64,000 bases of DNA from Halorientalis sp. IM1011. GTDB lineage: Archaea > Halobacteriota > Halobacteria > Halobacteriales > Haloarculaceae. Positions 25,646-34,157 of this stretch are shown here, in pieces. The notes under the pieces are model-generated. The model did no database searches, was not told the DNA's origin, and worked only from the letters and a program-made list of their open reading frames with translations. Both the position numbers and the translations under genes were made by a program. The stretch spans positions 62,001-126,000 of the forward strand of contig NZ_CP019067.1 of NCBI RefSeq assembly GCF_001989615.1. Direction: 5' to 3'. How positions within the stretch are numbered: position 1 is the stretch's first letter; each line of letters starts with the position of its first letter.

Positions 25646-26176
25646 ATGATCAGAGCTTTCGACGGGATCGAACCGACGATCGCCGACTCGGCGTACGTGG
25701 ATCCGGCTGCGACGGTGATCGGTGACGTGACGCTGGAAGCGGAGGCGAGCGTCTGGCCGGGGACGGTCCTGCGTGGCGATCACGGCGAGATCGTCCTCCG
25801 GGAGGGTGCGAACGTCCAGGACAACGCGACGCTACACGAGGGCGTCGAGATCGGACCGTACGCGACGGTCGGACACAACGCCATCGTCCACGCCGCGACC
25901 GTCGAGGAGCGCGCGATGGTCGGCATGGGTGCGATCGTGCTCGACCGGTCGACCATCGGTACGGAGAGTCTGGTCGGTGCGAACAGCGTCGTCACCGAGG
26001 ACACCGAGGTACCCGAATCGGTGCTGGTCGCGGGCCAGCCGGCGGAAGTGATCAAGGAGGTCGAGGACTCGATCTGGCAGTACGCGGGCGATCAGTACGT
26101 CGAGATCGCCAGGGAACACGCCGAAACCGACGAACCAATCGCCGAAGCGCACGTCCCCGACGATGACTCGAACTGA
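25646..26176 (+). CDS. Gamma-class carbonic anhydrase family protein
   Basis: 176-residue left-handed beta-helix (hexapeptide repeat) protein. Three zinc-ligand His are seen: His64 (ATLH), His77 (VGHNAIV) and His82 (IVHA), with the 5-residue spacing of the second pair typical of Cam. It lacks the long acidic loop of Cam, so it belongs to the short CamH-like group, some of which have no CO2 hydration activity. The C-terminal helix is acidic. Convergent with cutA, 4 bases apart. Confidence 0.9.
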   Translation: MIRAFDGIEPTIADSAYVDPAATVIGDVTLEAEASVWPGTVLRGDHGEIVLREGANVQDNATLHEGVEIGPYATVGHNAIVHAATVEERAMVGMGAIVLDRSTIGTESLVGANSVVTEDTEVPESVLVAGQPAEVIKEVEDSIWQYAGDQYVEIAREHAETDEPIAEAHVPDDDSN

Positions 26177-26180
26177 TCGA

Positions 26181-26492
26181 TCACTCCGTCGGGCCGACGG
26201 ACTCGCCGAGCCAGTCGGCGAATTCGGCGGAGACGGCGGAGCTGTCGAACCGCTCGATCGCGGGTACGTCGTATGGGTGTAACTCTTCGATCCGTTCTTT
26301 CGCGGCCTCGCAGCCGCCCTCGGTCGTCTTCACCAGCAGGATCTCCTCGTCCTCGTCGTGAACCTCGCCCTCCCAGCGGTAGGTCGACCGGCAGGGAAAG
26401 CGGTTCACGCAGGCCGCGAGCCGTTCCTCGACGAGTCGCTCGGCGATATCGGCCGCCGAGTCCGGCGGGGCCGTCACGTACACTGTCGGCAT
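26181..26492 (-). CDS. cutA: Divalent-ion tolerance protein CutA
   Basis: 103-residue ferredoxin-like trimer protein. MPTVYVTAPPDSAADIAERL, AACVNRFPCRSTYRWEGEV (the family signature), ILLVKTTEGG, HPYDVPAI. CutA is linked to copper tolerance in E. coli but its role is unclear in archaea. The start ATG 26492 matches the family's N-terminal strand; the ATG at 26513 would add 7 atypical residues. Confidence 0.95.
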   Translation of the reverse strand: MPTVYVTAPPDSAADIAERLVEERLAACVNRFPCRSTYRWEGEVHDEDEEILLVKTTEGGCEAAKERIEELHPYDVPAIERFDSSAVSAEFADWLGESVGPTE

Positions 26493-26531
26493 AGCTCGGC
26501 GAACGAGCGGCATGCGGAAAACGGTTGGCCG

Positions 26532-26693
26532 TCAGAGCTCGACGGCGCCGATCCAGCCGTCCTCGCCGCCATCGGGACACCACTCCCGGTGGTTCTCACA
26601 GCAGTTGTGGTCGAGCCACCACCCACAGCCACAGTTGGCGTCGTGTCCGGTGTCGGGAAGCTGTCGCCGGCAGAGTTTGCAACCGATGGCCAT
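26532..26693 (-). CDS. 53-residue Cys/His-rich zinc-finger-like protein
   Basis: A short gene with Cys5-x2-Cys8, His17, Cys21-x-Cys23, His29, Cys31, Cys32, His35 and Cys39. It starts MAIGCKLCRRQLPDTGHDAN. The dense pattern suggests one or two structural zinc sites. It ends WIGAVEL. I do not know a function. It lies 39 bases behind cutA's start on the same strand. Confidence 0.72.
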   Translation of the reverse strand: MAIGCKLCRRQLPDTGHDANCGCGWWLDHNCCENHREWCPDGGEDGWIGAVEL

Positions 26694-26777
26694 GTTAATC
26701 AGTACCGCACACGAGTGTGAAAACCTGCCGGTCGGCGTGTGTAGCTGGTGAGAAAGTGATCCGCTCTCGGGTAGCAG

Positions 26778-26957
26778 TCACTCCTCGAAGGGGTTGTAAT
26801 CGCCGTTGATGTCCCACTCGTGGAGGCAGTGGGGGTTGCCGACCGCCTTCCCGTCGTCCTCGGTCGCGATGGCCCACGTATCGCTGTCCTCGTCCCAGCG
26901 GTCGTGACGGCCACAGCGCTCGCAGATCCGTTCCGTCGGTGGGATGACCTCTGCCAT
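26778..26957 (-). CDS. HEWD family small zinc-finger protein
   Basis: 59 residues. Cys12-x2-Cys15 (ERICERCGRHDRW), and a second pair His43-Cys44 within NPHCLHEWDINGDYNPFEE, which gives the family its name. Function unknown; it is a widespread haloarchaeal mini-protein, perhaps a nucleic-acid or protein-binding zinc finger. The start is ATG 26957. Confidence 0.88.
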   Translation of the reverse strand: MAEVIPPTERICERCGRHDRWDEDSDTWAIATEDDGKAVGNPHCLHEWDINGDYNPFEE

Positions 26958-27046
26958 GTCTAACAGGAGGGGGGTCACCCGTTAAGAAGGTCCCGACTGC
27001 CACCGATATCGCCGGATCGGAGTTTGAGGTCGACCCCAGTGGGATC

Positions 27047-27502
27047 CTAGAAATCGGGGAGATCCTCCGGGGGTTCGTAGTCGGTCTCCCAGTCGATGTA
27101 GTCGTCTTTCAGCACGTCACAGACGATCTGGCCGAGTTCGGTGAGTTCGGCGTTGATAGAGGAGACCGTTCCCCACGAGGCCAGGTCCGGGTGGACGTCG
27201 CGCTCCTTCCAGTCCTCGGGGAGACCCGGCGCGTGATACCCGACGCGGTCGGCGTGTGAGTCCCAGAAGAAGTCGAATCGCTCGATCAGTCCGAGATCGG
27301 TCACGATGTCGTACTCCTCGGGGTCGAGGTCGGTGTTGGCACGCCACTCCTCGAAGGCCCGGTCCCACGCGCCGTCCCGGAGGAACCCCTCGATCTCGTC
27401 GCGACGGAAGTCCGTGTCGCCGACGACTTCGGCGTCCTCGTACTCGTTGGGGTCGAACTCCTCCAGTTCCGGCGGGTCGGGGATGTCCACGTCCAGTCCC
27501 AT
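27047..27502 (-). CDS. Conserved acidic haloarchaeal protein, unknown
   Basis: 151 residues, soluble, with many Asp/Glu/Trp. Key stretches: MGLDVDIPDPPELEEFDPNE, DIVTDLGLIERFDFFWDSHA, then VSSINAELTELGQIVCDVLK and a Pro-rich end PPEDLPDF. There is a hint of a winged-helix at the C-terminal half, but no motif is secure. The start ATG 27502 is favoured over 27529 because the composition changes there. Confidence 0.7.
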   Translation of the reverse strand: MGLDVDIPDPPELEEFDPNEYEDAEVVGDTDFRRDEIEGFLRDGAWDRAFEEWRANTDLDPEEYDIVTDLGLIERFDFFWDSHADRVGYHAPGLPEDWKERDVHPDLASWGTVSSINAELTELGQIVCDVLKDDYIDWETDYEPPEDLPDF

Positions 27503-27565
27503 GGATCGGTGTAGGACGCCGGTGGTCAAAAGGACGGCCTTCGACCGACGGGGACCGGTGCGAGG

Positions 27566-28021
27566 TCACTCGCCGTGGTCGTTGTTCTCGTCGTTCTCCA
27601 GCGCGACCCGTCGCAGTTCCTCGCCGCGCTCGCTCGACACGGTGAGTTCCGGGACGCTTCGGGGCTCGAACTCCTCGTCGATGGCGACGTAGACGAGGTG
27701 GGACTCGGTGGTCAGTTCCGTCTCGGCGGTCCGGAGGTCCTCGCGGAAGGTCCGGACCCGGACGCGCATGCTCGTGTCCCCGGTCTCGTAGACGTAGCTC
27801 TCGATGAGGGCGTTCTCGCCGACTGGGATGGGGCCGCGGAAGTTGGTCTGTTCCATGCGGGCGGTGAGCACGTCGCTACCGGCGAACCGGATCGCGGACA
27901 TCGCCCCCACCTCGTCCATCCACTTCAGGACGTTCCCGCCGTGAGTGGTGTCGAGGTTGTTGGCGTGGTTGGGCTGGATCATCTTGCGGTTCTCGATGTA
28001 GGTGTCCATCAGATCCGGCAT
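27566..28021 (-). CDS. Acyl-CoA thioesterase (hotdog fold)
   Basis: 151 residues with the acyl-CoA hydrolase pattern: NHANNLDTTHGGNVLKWMDE, RFAGSDVLTARMEQTNFRGP, VGENALIESYVYETGDTSMR. The THGG and MDE elements carry the active-site Asp/Asn of YciA/BACH-type enzymes. It hydrolyses acyl-CoA to free acid and CoA. The start is ATG 28021. Divergent from the traB gene. Confidence 0.93.
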   Translation of the reverse strand: MPDLMDTYIENRKMIQPNHANNLDTTHGGNVLKWMDEVGAMSAIRFAGSDVLTARMEQTNFRGPIPVGENALIESYVYETGDTSMRVRVRTFREDLRTAETELTTESHLVYVAIDEEFEPRSVPELTVSSERGEELRRVALENDENNDHGE

Positions 28022-28123
28022 TCGCCGGGGGTTTCCGTCGGCGGGAAAAGAGTCTTCCGAGCCGTCGCCCGTGGCGGTGTCGTCCCGACAATCGTAAGAC
28101 GGGGGGTCCTCTATCACGGGCCA

Positions 28124-29656
28124 ATGAGCGAACGGTCGGCACCGACGCCGTCGGATCCGTCGGCCCCGTCAGGGGAGGGGAACGTGACGGTGGTTGGGAC
28201 CGCCCACGTCTCCGAGGACAGCGTCCGCGAGGTCGAAGAGACCATCGCCGAGCGACAGCCGGACGTGGTCGCCGTCGAACTCGACGATGGACGATATCGC
28301 CAGCTCAAAGGCGAGACGCCCGACGATCTGGATCCGAGCGACCTGCTCGGGGGGAACACGGTCTTCCAGTTTCTGGCCTACTGGATGCTCTCCTACGTGC
28401 AGGCCCGACTGGGCGACCAGTTCGACGTGGATCCCGGCGCGGACATGATGGCAGCGGTGGAGACCGCGGAGGACCACGGGCTTGGGATCGCGCTGGTCGA
28501 CCGCGACATCCAGATGACCATCCAGCGATTCTGGGCCCGCCTCACCGGACTGGAGAAACTCAAGTTACTGGGCGGATTGCTGGCTGGCGTCGCCGATCCG
28601 ATCGTCGCCGGCATGACCGTCGGGTTCACGCTGGGCGTCTTCCTCGCGATCCCGCTAGAGTTGCTCGTCGGGCCATTACTACTGGGTGGCGTCGGGTTCG
28701 TCCCGATCCTACTCGTCGGTATTCTCGACGGACTGGCGCTCGCAGTGACCATCGGCCTCGCCGTCGGGATGCCGCTGGCACTCTTGCTCACAGGGTCGGG
28801 CGAGGAAGAAGACATCGAGGAACTCGACATGTCCGAGATGACGGACACGGACGTGGTGTCGGCGATGATGGAGGAGTTCCGCCGCTTCTCGCCCGGCGGA
28901 GCCGAGGCACTGATCGACGAACGGGACGCCTACATCGCCCACAATCTCGTCCAGTTGCGGGAGGCCGGCTACTCGGTGGTCGCTGTCGTCGGCGCGGGTC
29001 ACCGCGCGGGGATCGAGGAGTACCTCGATCATCCCGAGACCCTCCCGCCGATGGAATCGCTGGTCGGTACCGAGTCGGGCGGTCGGTTCTCGCTGTTCAA
29101 GCTCTTTGGCTACCTGTTCACGCTCGGCTTTCTGGCCATCTTCGCCCTGCTGGTGCTGGCGGTCGCGACCGGCGTCGAGGGCATCTCGACCGGCCTGTTG
29201 ATCCAGATCTTCGGCTCGTGGTTCCTCGTCAACGGGATCATCGCGTTCCTGCTGGCGAAACTCGCCGGCGCACACTGGCAGAGCGCCACGGTCGGCGGGG
29301 CGGTCGCCTGGCTGACAAGCCTCAACCCGCTGCTTGCCCCGGGCTGGTTCGCCGGCTACGTCGAACTCCGGTACACCTCGGTCAACGTCGGCGACATCAA
29401 CACGCTCAACCAGATCCTTGACGACGAGCAGGCACCGGTCAGGGACCTGTTCGCCCGGATGCACGGGGTCCCCCTCTTCAGACTGATCCTGATCGTCGCG
29501 ATGACCAACGTCGGGAGCATGATCGCCAGCGCGCTGTTCGGCGTGGTCTTGCTGCCGTACTTCTTCGCCGAGATCGGATCGACCGGCGAGGTCGTCCGGC
29601 TGATGGCCCAGGGTGCCGAGAACAGCGCTCGCCTGCTGTGGGGGCTGGTCGCGTGA
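28124..29656 (+). CDS. TraB-domain membrane protein
   Basis: 510 residues. The N-terminal TraB/PrgY domain has GTAHVS (25-30), VELDDGRYRQLK, and a later GAGHRAGIEEYL; the Glu and two GxxH motifs recall the Tiki/TraB metalloprotease superfamily. At least eight hydrophobic helices follow or interrupt it (about 165-245 and 330-470). PrgY-like TraB proteins inactivate peptide pheromones in enterococci. The role in archaea is not known. It ends with a GTGA overlap with a site-2-type protease gene, hinting at a joint proteolytic role. Confidence 0.9.
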   Translation: MSERSAPTPSDPSAPSGEGNVTVVGTAHVSEDSVREVEETIAERQPDVVAVELDDGRYRQLKGETPDDLDPSDLLGGNTVFQFLAYWMLSYVQARLGDQFDVDPGADMMAAVETAEDHGLGIALVDRDIQMTIQRFWARLTGLEKLKLLGGLLAGVADPIVAGMTVGFTLGVFLAIPLELLVGPLLLGGVGFVPILLVGILDGLALAVTIGLAVGMPLALLLTGSGEEEDIEELDMSEMTDTDVVSAMMEEFRRFSPGGAEALIDERDAYIAHNLVQLREAGYSVVAVVGAGHRAGIEEYLDHPETLPPMESLVGTESGGRFSLFKLFGYLFTLGFLAIFALLVLAVATGVEGISTGLLIQIFGSWFLVNGIIAFLLAKLAGAHWQSATVGGAVAWLTSLNPLLAPGWFAGYVELRYTSVNVGDINTLNQILDDEQAPVRDLFARMHGVPLFRLILIVAMTNVGSMIASALFGVVLLPYFFAEIGSTGEVVRLMAQGAENSARLLWGLVA

Positions 29657-30255
29657 ACATCCGGTTTTCCACCCGCGAGCTGCTGGATCTCGGGGTCGCG
29701 TGGATCGCGCTGAGCGTCGCGTTCATGATCATCCTCCTGCGCCCGTTCTACGCGTTCCCCATCCCCGTCATCGTCGAACAGCTCGCGCTGAGTTTCGTCA
29801 CGGTGGGCGTGGCCTTCCTCCTGCACGAACTGGCGCACAAGGTCGTCGCGATCCGGTTCGGACAGATCGCGGAGTTCCGGGCGGACTACGGCATGCTGTT
29901 CGTCGCGATCATGGGCGCGCTGATCGGCTTCCTCTTCGCCGCACCCGGCGCGGTCTACCACCAGGGGCGGTCGACGCTCCGCGAGAACGGCCTGATAGCG
30001 CTCGCCGGCCCGATAACGAATCTCGTTCTGGCGGCACTCTTCGCACCCCTCGCCTTCTTCGCGTCGGGATTCGCCGCTTCCATCGGGAACCTCGGGCTGA
30101 CGATCAACCTCTTTCTCGCCGCGTTCAACATGGTGCCGTTCGGCCCGCTGGACGGGAACACCGTGAAGGACTGGAGCCTGCCGGTGTTCGTGGCCGTCTT
30201 CGTCCCCTCGGCCGCGCTCGCGCTCTGGGCGCTGTTCGGACTCGGGCTGTTCTGA
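29653..30255 (+). CDS. Site-2-protease-type M50 metalloprotease
   Basis: 200 residues. Zinc motif HELAH (58-62) lies in a membrane helix, and the second motif is FNMVPFGPLDGNTVKDW near the C-terminus, where the Asp is the third ligand. Five to six helices. M50 proteases cut membrane-embedded substrates; this one is short, with no PDZ. It starts with GTG at 29653, overlapping the traB stop by 4 bases, which marks translational coupling. Confidence 0.88.
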   Translation: MNIRFSTRELLDLGVAWIALSVAFMIILLRPFYAFPIPVIVEQLALSFVTVGVAFLLHELAHKVVAIRFGQIAEFRADYGMLFVAIMGALIGFLFAAPGAVYHQGRSTLRENGLIALAGPITNLVLAALFAPLAFFASGFAASIGNLGLTINLFLAAFNMVPFGPLDGNTVKDWSLPVFVAVFVPSAALALWALFGLGLF

Positions 30256-30286
30256 TCGCGACTCGGCGTACGGAACTGATCCGGGA

Positions 30287-30292
30287 TTTATA
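30287..30292 (+). promoter_or_regulatory. TATA box of the lipoprotein gene
   Basis: TTTATA 24-29 bases before ATG 30316, so a leaderless mRNA is predicted. Confidence 0.7.
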
Positions 30293-30315
30293 CGACCGGT
30301 ATCTGAACCGCCAGT

Positions 30316-31179
30316 ATGGACAGGGCATCACGGCGTGGCTACCTCGCCGGTCTCGTCGGTGTCGCGGCACTGAGCGGGTGTCAGGACGTTCTCGACCGAA
30401 CCGAAACCAGTGGCGGGTCCGACCAGACGGACGATGACGACGACGAGATAGCGGAGGAACCGGAGCAAGTGCACGCAGTCGAGACGTTCTACGCCGCACT
30501 CGACGCGGGCCGTTTCGACGTGGCTAACAGACTGTTACACAACGAGAGCACGCAACCACGGGTGACGGAAGAGCAGTACGGGCATCTCGACGCGGGGTCC
30601 GTCTCGACCGCGTCGACGGAACTGATCGACGAGAACGAGGACAGTGCCGTGGTGCGGACGAACGTCCGCGCGTCGGCGACGGATCCGAACCGCGAAGTCG
30701 ACACCACGGTCGACATCGAACTCCGGATCGAAAACGGCGAGTGGAAGCTCTACTCGGTGCGACCGGCCGACACCTCGACCGAGACGCCGGTTACCGGGGA
30801 AGAGGAAGTGGTGGAACCGACGCCGGACCAGGAGCCGACGCCCGACTCCGGCCCCGCACCGACGGGCGACCCGGCGCTCGTGGTCCGGGAGTTCTACGCC
30901 GCGCTCGACGACGGGAACCGGACCGCTGCGAACGATCTGATCCACAGCGAGGCACGGAACATCGAGGTGACCCGGGAGACGGCCGAGGCGATGGTCGACG
31001 CGTCACTGGCCGCCGAGAACGTGAGCGTGGTCGAGGCGGGAGCCGACTCCGCGACGGTCGAAGCCACGGTGATCTTCTCGCAGGCAGGCACCGAGGAGGA
31101 ACAGTCGAACCGGGTCCGGATCGAACTCCGGGCGGAAGACGGGCGCTGGAAGATCTACGCGTCGGGGCGGGCGAGCTGA
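30316..31179 (+). CDS. Tat-exported lipoprotein with two NTF2-like repeats
   Basis: 287 residues. The N-terminus has a twin-Arg (SRRGYLAG) and a lipobox ending in Cys (ALSGC, Cys22), so it is probably a Tat-exported lipoprotein. Two similar domains follow: AVETFYAALDAGRFDVANRL (about 54-150) and VVREFYAALDDGNRTAANDL (about 193-287), each ending in RIENGEWKLYS/RAEDGRWKIYA. They are separated by a Pro/Thr/Asp linker (about 155-188). The pair looks like an internal duplication of an NTF2/SnoaL-type fold. Substrate unknown. Confidence 0.85.
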   Translation: MDRASRRGYLAGLVGVAALSGCQDVLDRTETSGGSDQTDDDDDEIAEEPEQVHAVETFYAALDAGRFDVANRLLHNESTQPRVTEEQYGHLDAGSVSTASTELIDENEDSAVVRTNVRASATDPNREVDTTVDIELRIENGEWKLYSVRPADTSTETPVTGEEEVVEPTPDQEPTPDSGPAPTGDPALVVREFYAALDDGNRTAANDLIHSEARNIEVTRETAEAMVDASLAAENVSVVEAGADSATVEATVIFSQAGTEEEQSNRVRIELRAEDGRWKIYASGRAS

Positions 31180-31228
31180 GGGGCGCGGGACCGACGGGCT
31201 TTTGCGAACGCCGCGCGCCCTCACGAGT

Positions 31229-32206
31229 ATGACCGAGGACGCTGACGACGGGATGACCTACGCCGAGGCCGGGGTGGACATCGATCAGAGCGAGGCAGCG
31301 ACGGCTGCCCTGATCGGCGCGACCGAGGGGTTCGAGGGTGACTTCGCCGGCCTGCTCGACATCGGCGACCGCTACCTGGCGCTGGCCGCCGACGGCGTCG
31401 GGACGAAACTCCTCGTGGCCGAGGCCATCGACGACTACTCGACCATCGGCATCGACTGCATCGCGATGAACGTCAACGATCTCGTGGCGGCGGGGGTGCG
31501 CCCCGTCGCCTTCGTCGACTACCTCGCCGTCGCCGAACCCGACGACGAGACCAGCGAACAGATCGGCGAGGGACTGGCGGAGGGTGCCGACCGCGCGAGC
31601 GTCGAACTCGTCGGCGGAGAGACGGCGGTGATGCCCGAAGTCGTGAAGGGGCTGGACATCGCCGGGACCTGCGCCGGACTGGCCGAGAAGGGTGCGCTGT
31701 TCCCGGGCGAGGCCGAGGCCGGCGACGCCCTCGTGGGCTTTCCCTCCAGCGGCATCCACTCGAACGGCCTGACCCTCGCTCGCAAGGCAGTCACGAAAAA
31801 TCACGAGTACACCGATCCGTTCCCGCCGAATCCGGATCGCTCCATCGCCGAGGAACTGCTGGAACCGACCCGGCTCTACACCGACCTGCTCGATCCGCTC
31901 CGGGAGCACGATACCCACGCCGCGGCACACGTCACCGGCGGTGGATGGGGGAACCTCACCCGGATGGGCGAGTTCCGCTACGAGATTACGGACCCGTTCG
32001 AGGCCCAGCCGGTCTTCGAGTTCGTCCAGCAGGAAGGGAACGTCACCGACGAGGAGATGCACCGGACATTCAACATGGGTACCGGGTTCGTGGCGGCGCT
32101 GGATCCTGCGGACGCCGAAGCGGTGACAGCGGAGACGGACGGCCGCATTATCGGGGAAGTGCAGGACGGTGAGGAAGCGGTCGCGATTCGCGGGCTGGAG
32201 CTCTAA
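31229..32206 (+). CDS. purM: Phosphoribosylformylglycinamidine cyclo-ligase
   Basis: AIR synthetase of purine synthesis, ATP-dependent ring closure of FGAM. 325 residues. Visible: MTYAEAGVDIDQ, ADGVGTKLL, MNVNDLVAAGVRP, VGGETAVMP, GIHSNGLTLARK, HVTGGGWGNLTRM and FNMGTGFV. The length and motifs are normal for the family. The start ATG 31229 sits 50 bases after the lipoprotein stop. Confidence 0.97.
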   Translation: MTEDADDGMTYAEAGVDIDQSEAATAALIGATEGFEGDFAGLLDIGDRYLALAADGVGTKLLVAEAIDDYSTIGIDCIAMNVNDLVAAGVRPVAFVDYLAVAEPDDETSEQIGEGLAEGADRASVELVGGETAVMPEVVKGLDIAGTCAGLAEKGALFPGEAEAGDALVGFPSSGIHSNGLTLARKAVTKNHEYTDPFPPNPDRSIAEELLEPTRLYTDLLDPLREHDTHAAAHVTGGGWGNLTRMGEFRYEITDPFEAQPVFEFVQQEGNVTDEEMHRTFNMGTGFVAALDPADAEAVTAETDGRIIGEVQDGEEAVAIRGLEL

Positions 32207-32329
32207 CGGTATCTAAATTGACGGAAGTTTCGTGAGAAAGCAGAGGTGAACGGAAAGTAAGTTCGGCGTAGGTGGATCCGAAGGGCCTATGAGAACCCTC
32301 CCCCCTTGCTCGACAGAGACCGATCGACT

Positions 32330-32590
32330 ATGACTGACGACTTCTCCGACGACACGGCCGCGTTCCTCTCGATGGCACGCGAGTTTCCGATCCGAACCTG
32401 CCTCTTTACGGTCGGCTTACCGGCGTTCGCACTGTTGCAGATTATCAACGGCCTGTTCAACGACGGGATGGTCCCGTACGTCGCCCTCCTGGCCGTGCTC
32501 GCCGTGGCGCTGTCGGTGATTCTGACCCGGTATCACGTGGCGATGTACAGGCGGCAGGCGGTGACCGACTCGCTCTCCTGGGACGATTGA
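32330..32590 (+). CDS. Small membrane protein, unknown
   Basis: 86 residues with two hydrophobic helices (about 23-40 and 48-66), ends VTDSLSWDD. Unknown function. Convergent with the CBS-HTH regulator gene (39 bases apart). The start ATG 32330 is preferred to an in-frame ATG 32306 because the acidic MTDDFSDDT leader is typical. Confidence 0.65.
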   Translation: MTDDFSDDTAAFLSMAREFPIRTCLFTVGLPAFALLQIINGLFNDGMVPYVALLAVLAVALSVILTRYHVAMYRRQAVTDSLSWDD

Positions 32591-32629
32591 CCGGTTAGCG
32601 GCGGGCAGCAGTCCGATTGTAGAGCTGCC

Positions 32630-33172
32630 TCAGCTGATGTGGGCGGCCACGTCGGCGTCGGTGATGATGCCGACCATCTCGGCGTTTTCGATCACGATGA
32701 CGGCCTCGTGGTGGTCGAGGTGGGTCTCGACCTCGTCGACCGTGGCATCTCTGGTCACGGTGGTGATCGACTCCCGCATCACGTCGGCCACGGGGAGTTC
32801 ACCGGGGTCGTCCTCGTCGGAGTTGCGGATGTCGCTGTGAGCGACGATGCCGACTGGGTAGTCGTCCCGGACGACCGGAAGCTGGGAGTACCCTTCCTGG
32901 TTCATCACTTCGATGGCGGTCATGACGCTGTCGTCGGGTTCGACGCCGTAGACCGGGCTGTGCATCAGGTCACCCGCACGGAGGATGCCGCCCTCGGCCT
33001 CCTCCAGTGCATTGACGATCCGGCGCAGCGTCGAGAGCCGCGGGTCCACGTCCCCACCCTCGATCCGGGCGATCAGCGGCTGGGACACGTCCGCACGCTC
33101 GGCCAGTTCGCTCTGTGTCAGCCCCAGATCGTTCCGGCGCTCCCGGAGATCCTCGGGGGTCGGTAGCTCCAT
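32630..33172 (-). CDS. HTH (XRE-type) regulator with two CBS domains
   Basis: 180 residues. Residues 5-60 are a Cro/CI-type helix-turn-helix (LRERRNDLGLTQSELAERAD, VSQPLIARIEGG). Residues 66-180 are a tandem CBS (Bateman) pair: VYGVEPDDSVMTAIEVMNQE, SQLPVVRDDYPVGIVAHSDI and ITTVTRDATVDEVETHL, VIVIENAEMVGIITDADVAA. CBS pairs bind adenine nucleotides, so this may be an energy-state sensor. The predicted transcript begins after the AT-rich patch near 33187-33205. Confidence 0.92.
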   Translation of the reverse strand: MELPTPEDLRERRNDLGLTQSELAERADVSQPLIARIEGGDVDPRLSTLRRIVNALEEAEGGILRAGDLMHSPVYGVEPDDSVMTAIEVMNQEGYSQLPVVRDDYPVGIVAHSDIRNSDEDDPGELPVADVMRESITTVTRDATVDEVETHLDHHEAVIVIENAEMVGIITDADVAAHIS

Positions 33173-33213
33173 ACTGGCCGATTACCAGAGGTAATACAAA
33201 AAAGTTCCCGTCG

Positions 33214-33588
33214 TCAGGCGCCGGCGGAGGCGTCGGCTTCCTCGTCTTCCTCGAACTCGATGGTCTCGACGACCGAGAGCGGCACGTCGCGCAGGGCACC
33301 GCCGACTTCGCTCTTCCCGATGCGCTGGGCGTGTTCGGTGTTCTCGGCGTTGAACACCTTCATCTCCAGCACCAGGCCGACGAGGGCGGTGTCAGCCGCG
33401 ATGAAGGCGGAGTCGAACGGTTCGCCACAGGCAGGACAGCCCGTCGCTCCCACGTCGACCTCGACGTAGTCCATGTCCTGATCGTTGAGGCGTTTGCCTG
33501 CTTCGCTGACTGCGACACCGATGGCGTCGTCGATGTCCTCTACGTCCCGGACCAACCAGGCGGCTTCCATCACTACGAGGTAGTTCAT
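33214..33588 (-). CDS. UPF0212 (DUF555) family protein
   Basis: 124 residues, starting [25 protein letters not shown] (Cys51, Cys54) gives a half zinc motif. Two Val-rich strands follow. Widespread in Euryarchaeota, function unknown. The start is ATG 33588 rather than 33594 because the family begins MNYLVV. The acidic C-tail ends DASAGA. Confidence 0.92.
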   Translation of the reverse strand: MNYLVVMEAAWLVRDVEDIDDAIGVAVSEAGKRLNDQDMDYVEVDVGATGCPACGEPFDSAFIAADTALVGLVLEMKVFNAENTEHAQRIGKSEVGGALRDVPLSVVETIEFEEDEEADASAGA

Positions 33589-33872
33589 ACCCACCCGTCA
33601 GGTCCCCACCCCCACGTGTCTTATGATTCGCTCGCGTGACACGCCAGTCGCGCACGTCACCCCGATAATGGTCATAACTTATGGCTCCGACTCGCGTCGA
33701 TTATCTCCCCGTTACCGACAACGGCGATTCCAACCCACTCCCGGTTGTCGTTTCCCCAACCGAACTCGAACCGCACGACTGCAGCCCGATCAACCCTCGA
33801 TAAAGACCATTATGAAACATATATTTCAGGAAATTTTATATACTCCGATCGGCCCAGGCACAGTCGAGGATA
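33589..33872. other. 284-base divergent spacer, AT-rich at its right end
   Basis: Between the UPF0212 gene and a small membrane gene. It has no recognised gene. The right end (33786-33845) is far more AT-rich than the rest of the window and ends in a strong TATA. A CAT-rich stretch at 33665-33682 has weak symmetry. Possibly a regulatory or origin-like patch, but nothing definite is seen. Confidence 0.4.
33835..33842 (+). promoter_or_regulatory. Strong TATA box
   Basis: TTTATATA within an AT-rich patch, 31-38 bases before the ATG at 33873. It supports transcription of the small gene downstream. Confidence 0.65.
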
Positions 33873-34049
33873 ATGGAAACCCGCTTGCACAGTGGTCTGC
33901 TGTTCGCGCTGTACCAGATGAGCCTGGCACTCGGTATCGCACTCATGCCCGTGGCGTTCGTCACCAGTCGGTTCGGCTTCACACTGCCCATCCACCGGAT
34001 GGTCGACCGCCTCGGTGCGGCTTACGAACGGACCAGCTCCGAAGAGTAG
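33873..34049 (+). CDS. 58-residue small membrane protein
   Basis: Short gene: METRLHSGLLFALYQMSLAL, then one hydrophobic span (about 8-32) with an amphipathic C-terminal half ending RTSSEE. It has a strong TATA and haloarchaeal codon use, so it is probably real. Function unknown; a single-helix regulator of a membrane complex would fit but is speculation. Confidence 0.65.
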   Translation: METRLHSGLLFALYQMSLALGIALMPVAFVTSRFGFTLPIHRMVDRLGAAYERTSSEE

Positions 34050-34157
34050 ATCGCGTTTCCCACCGTTCCGCTCGCCCACGGTCGGTATTCGATTCTGCTG
34101 TCCGGAGGGCGACCGACTCCACACGTTTTAACACCGATTCGCGGGTACTCAGTGTCG

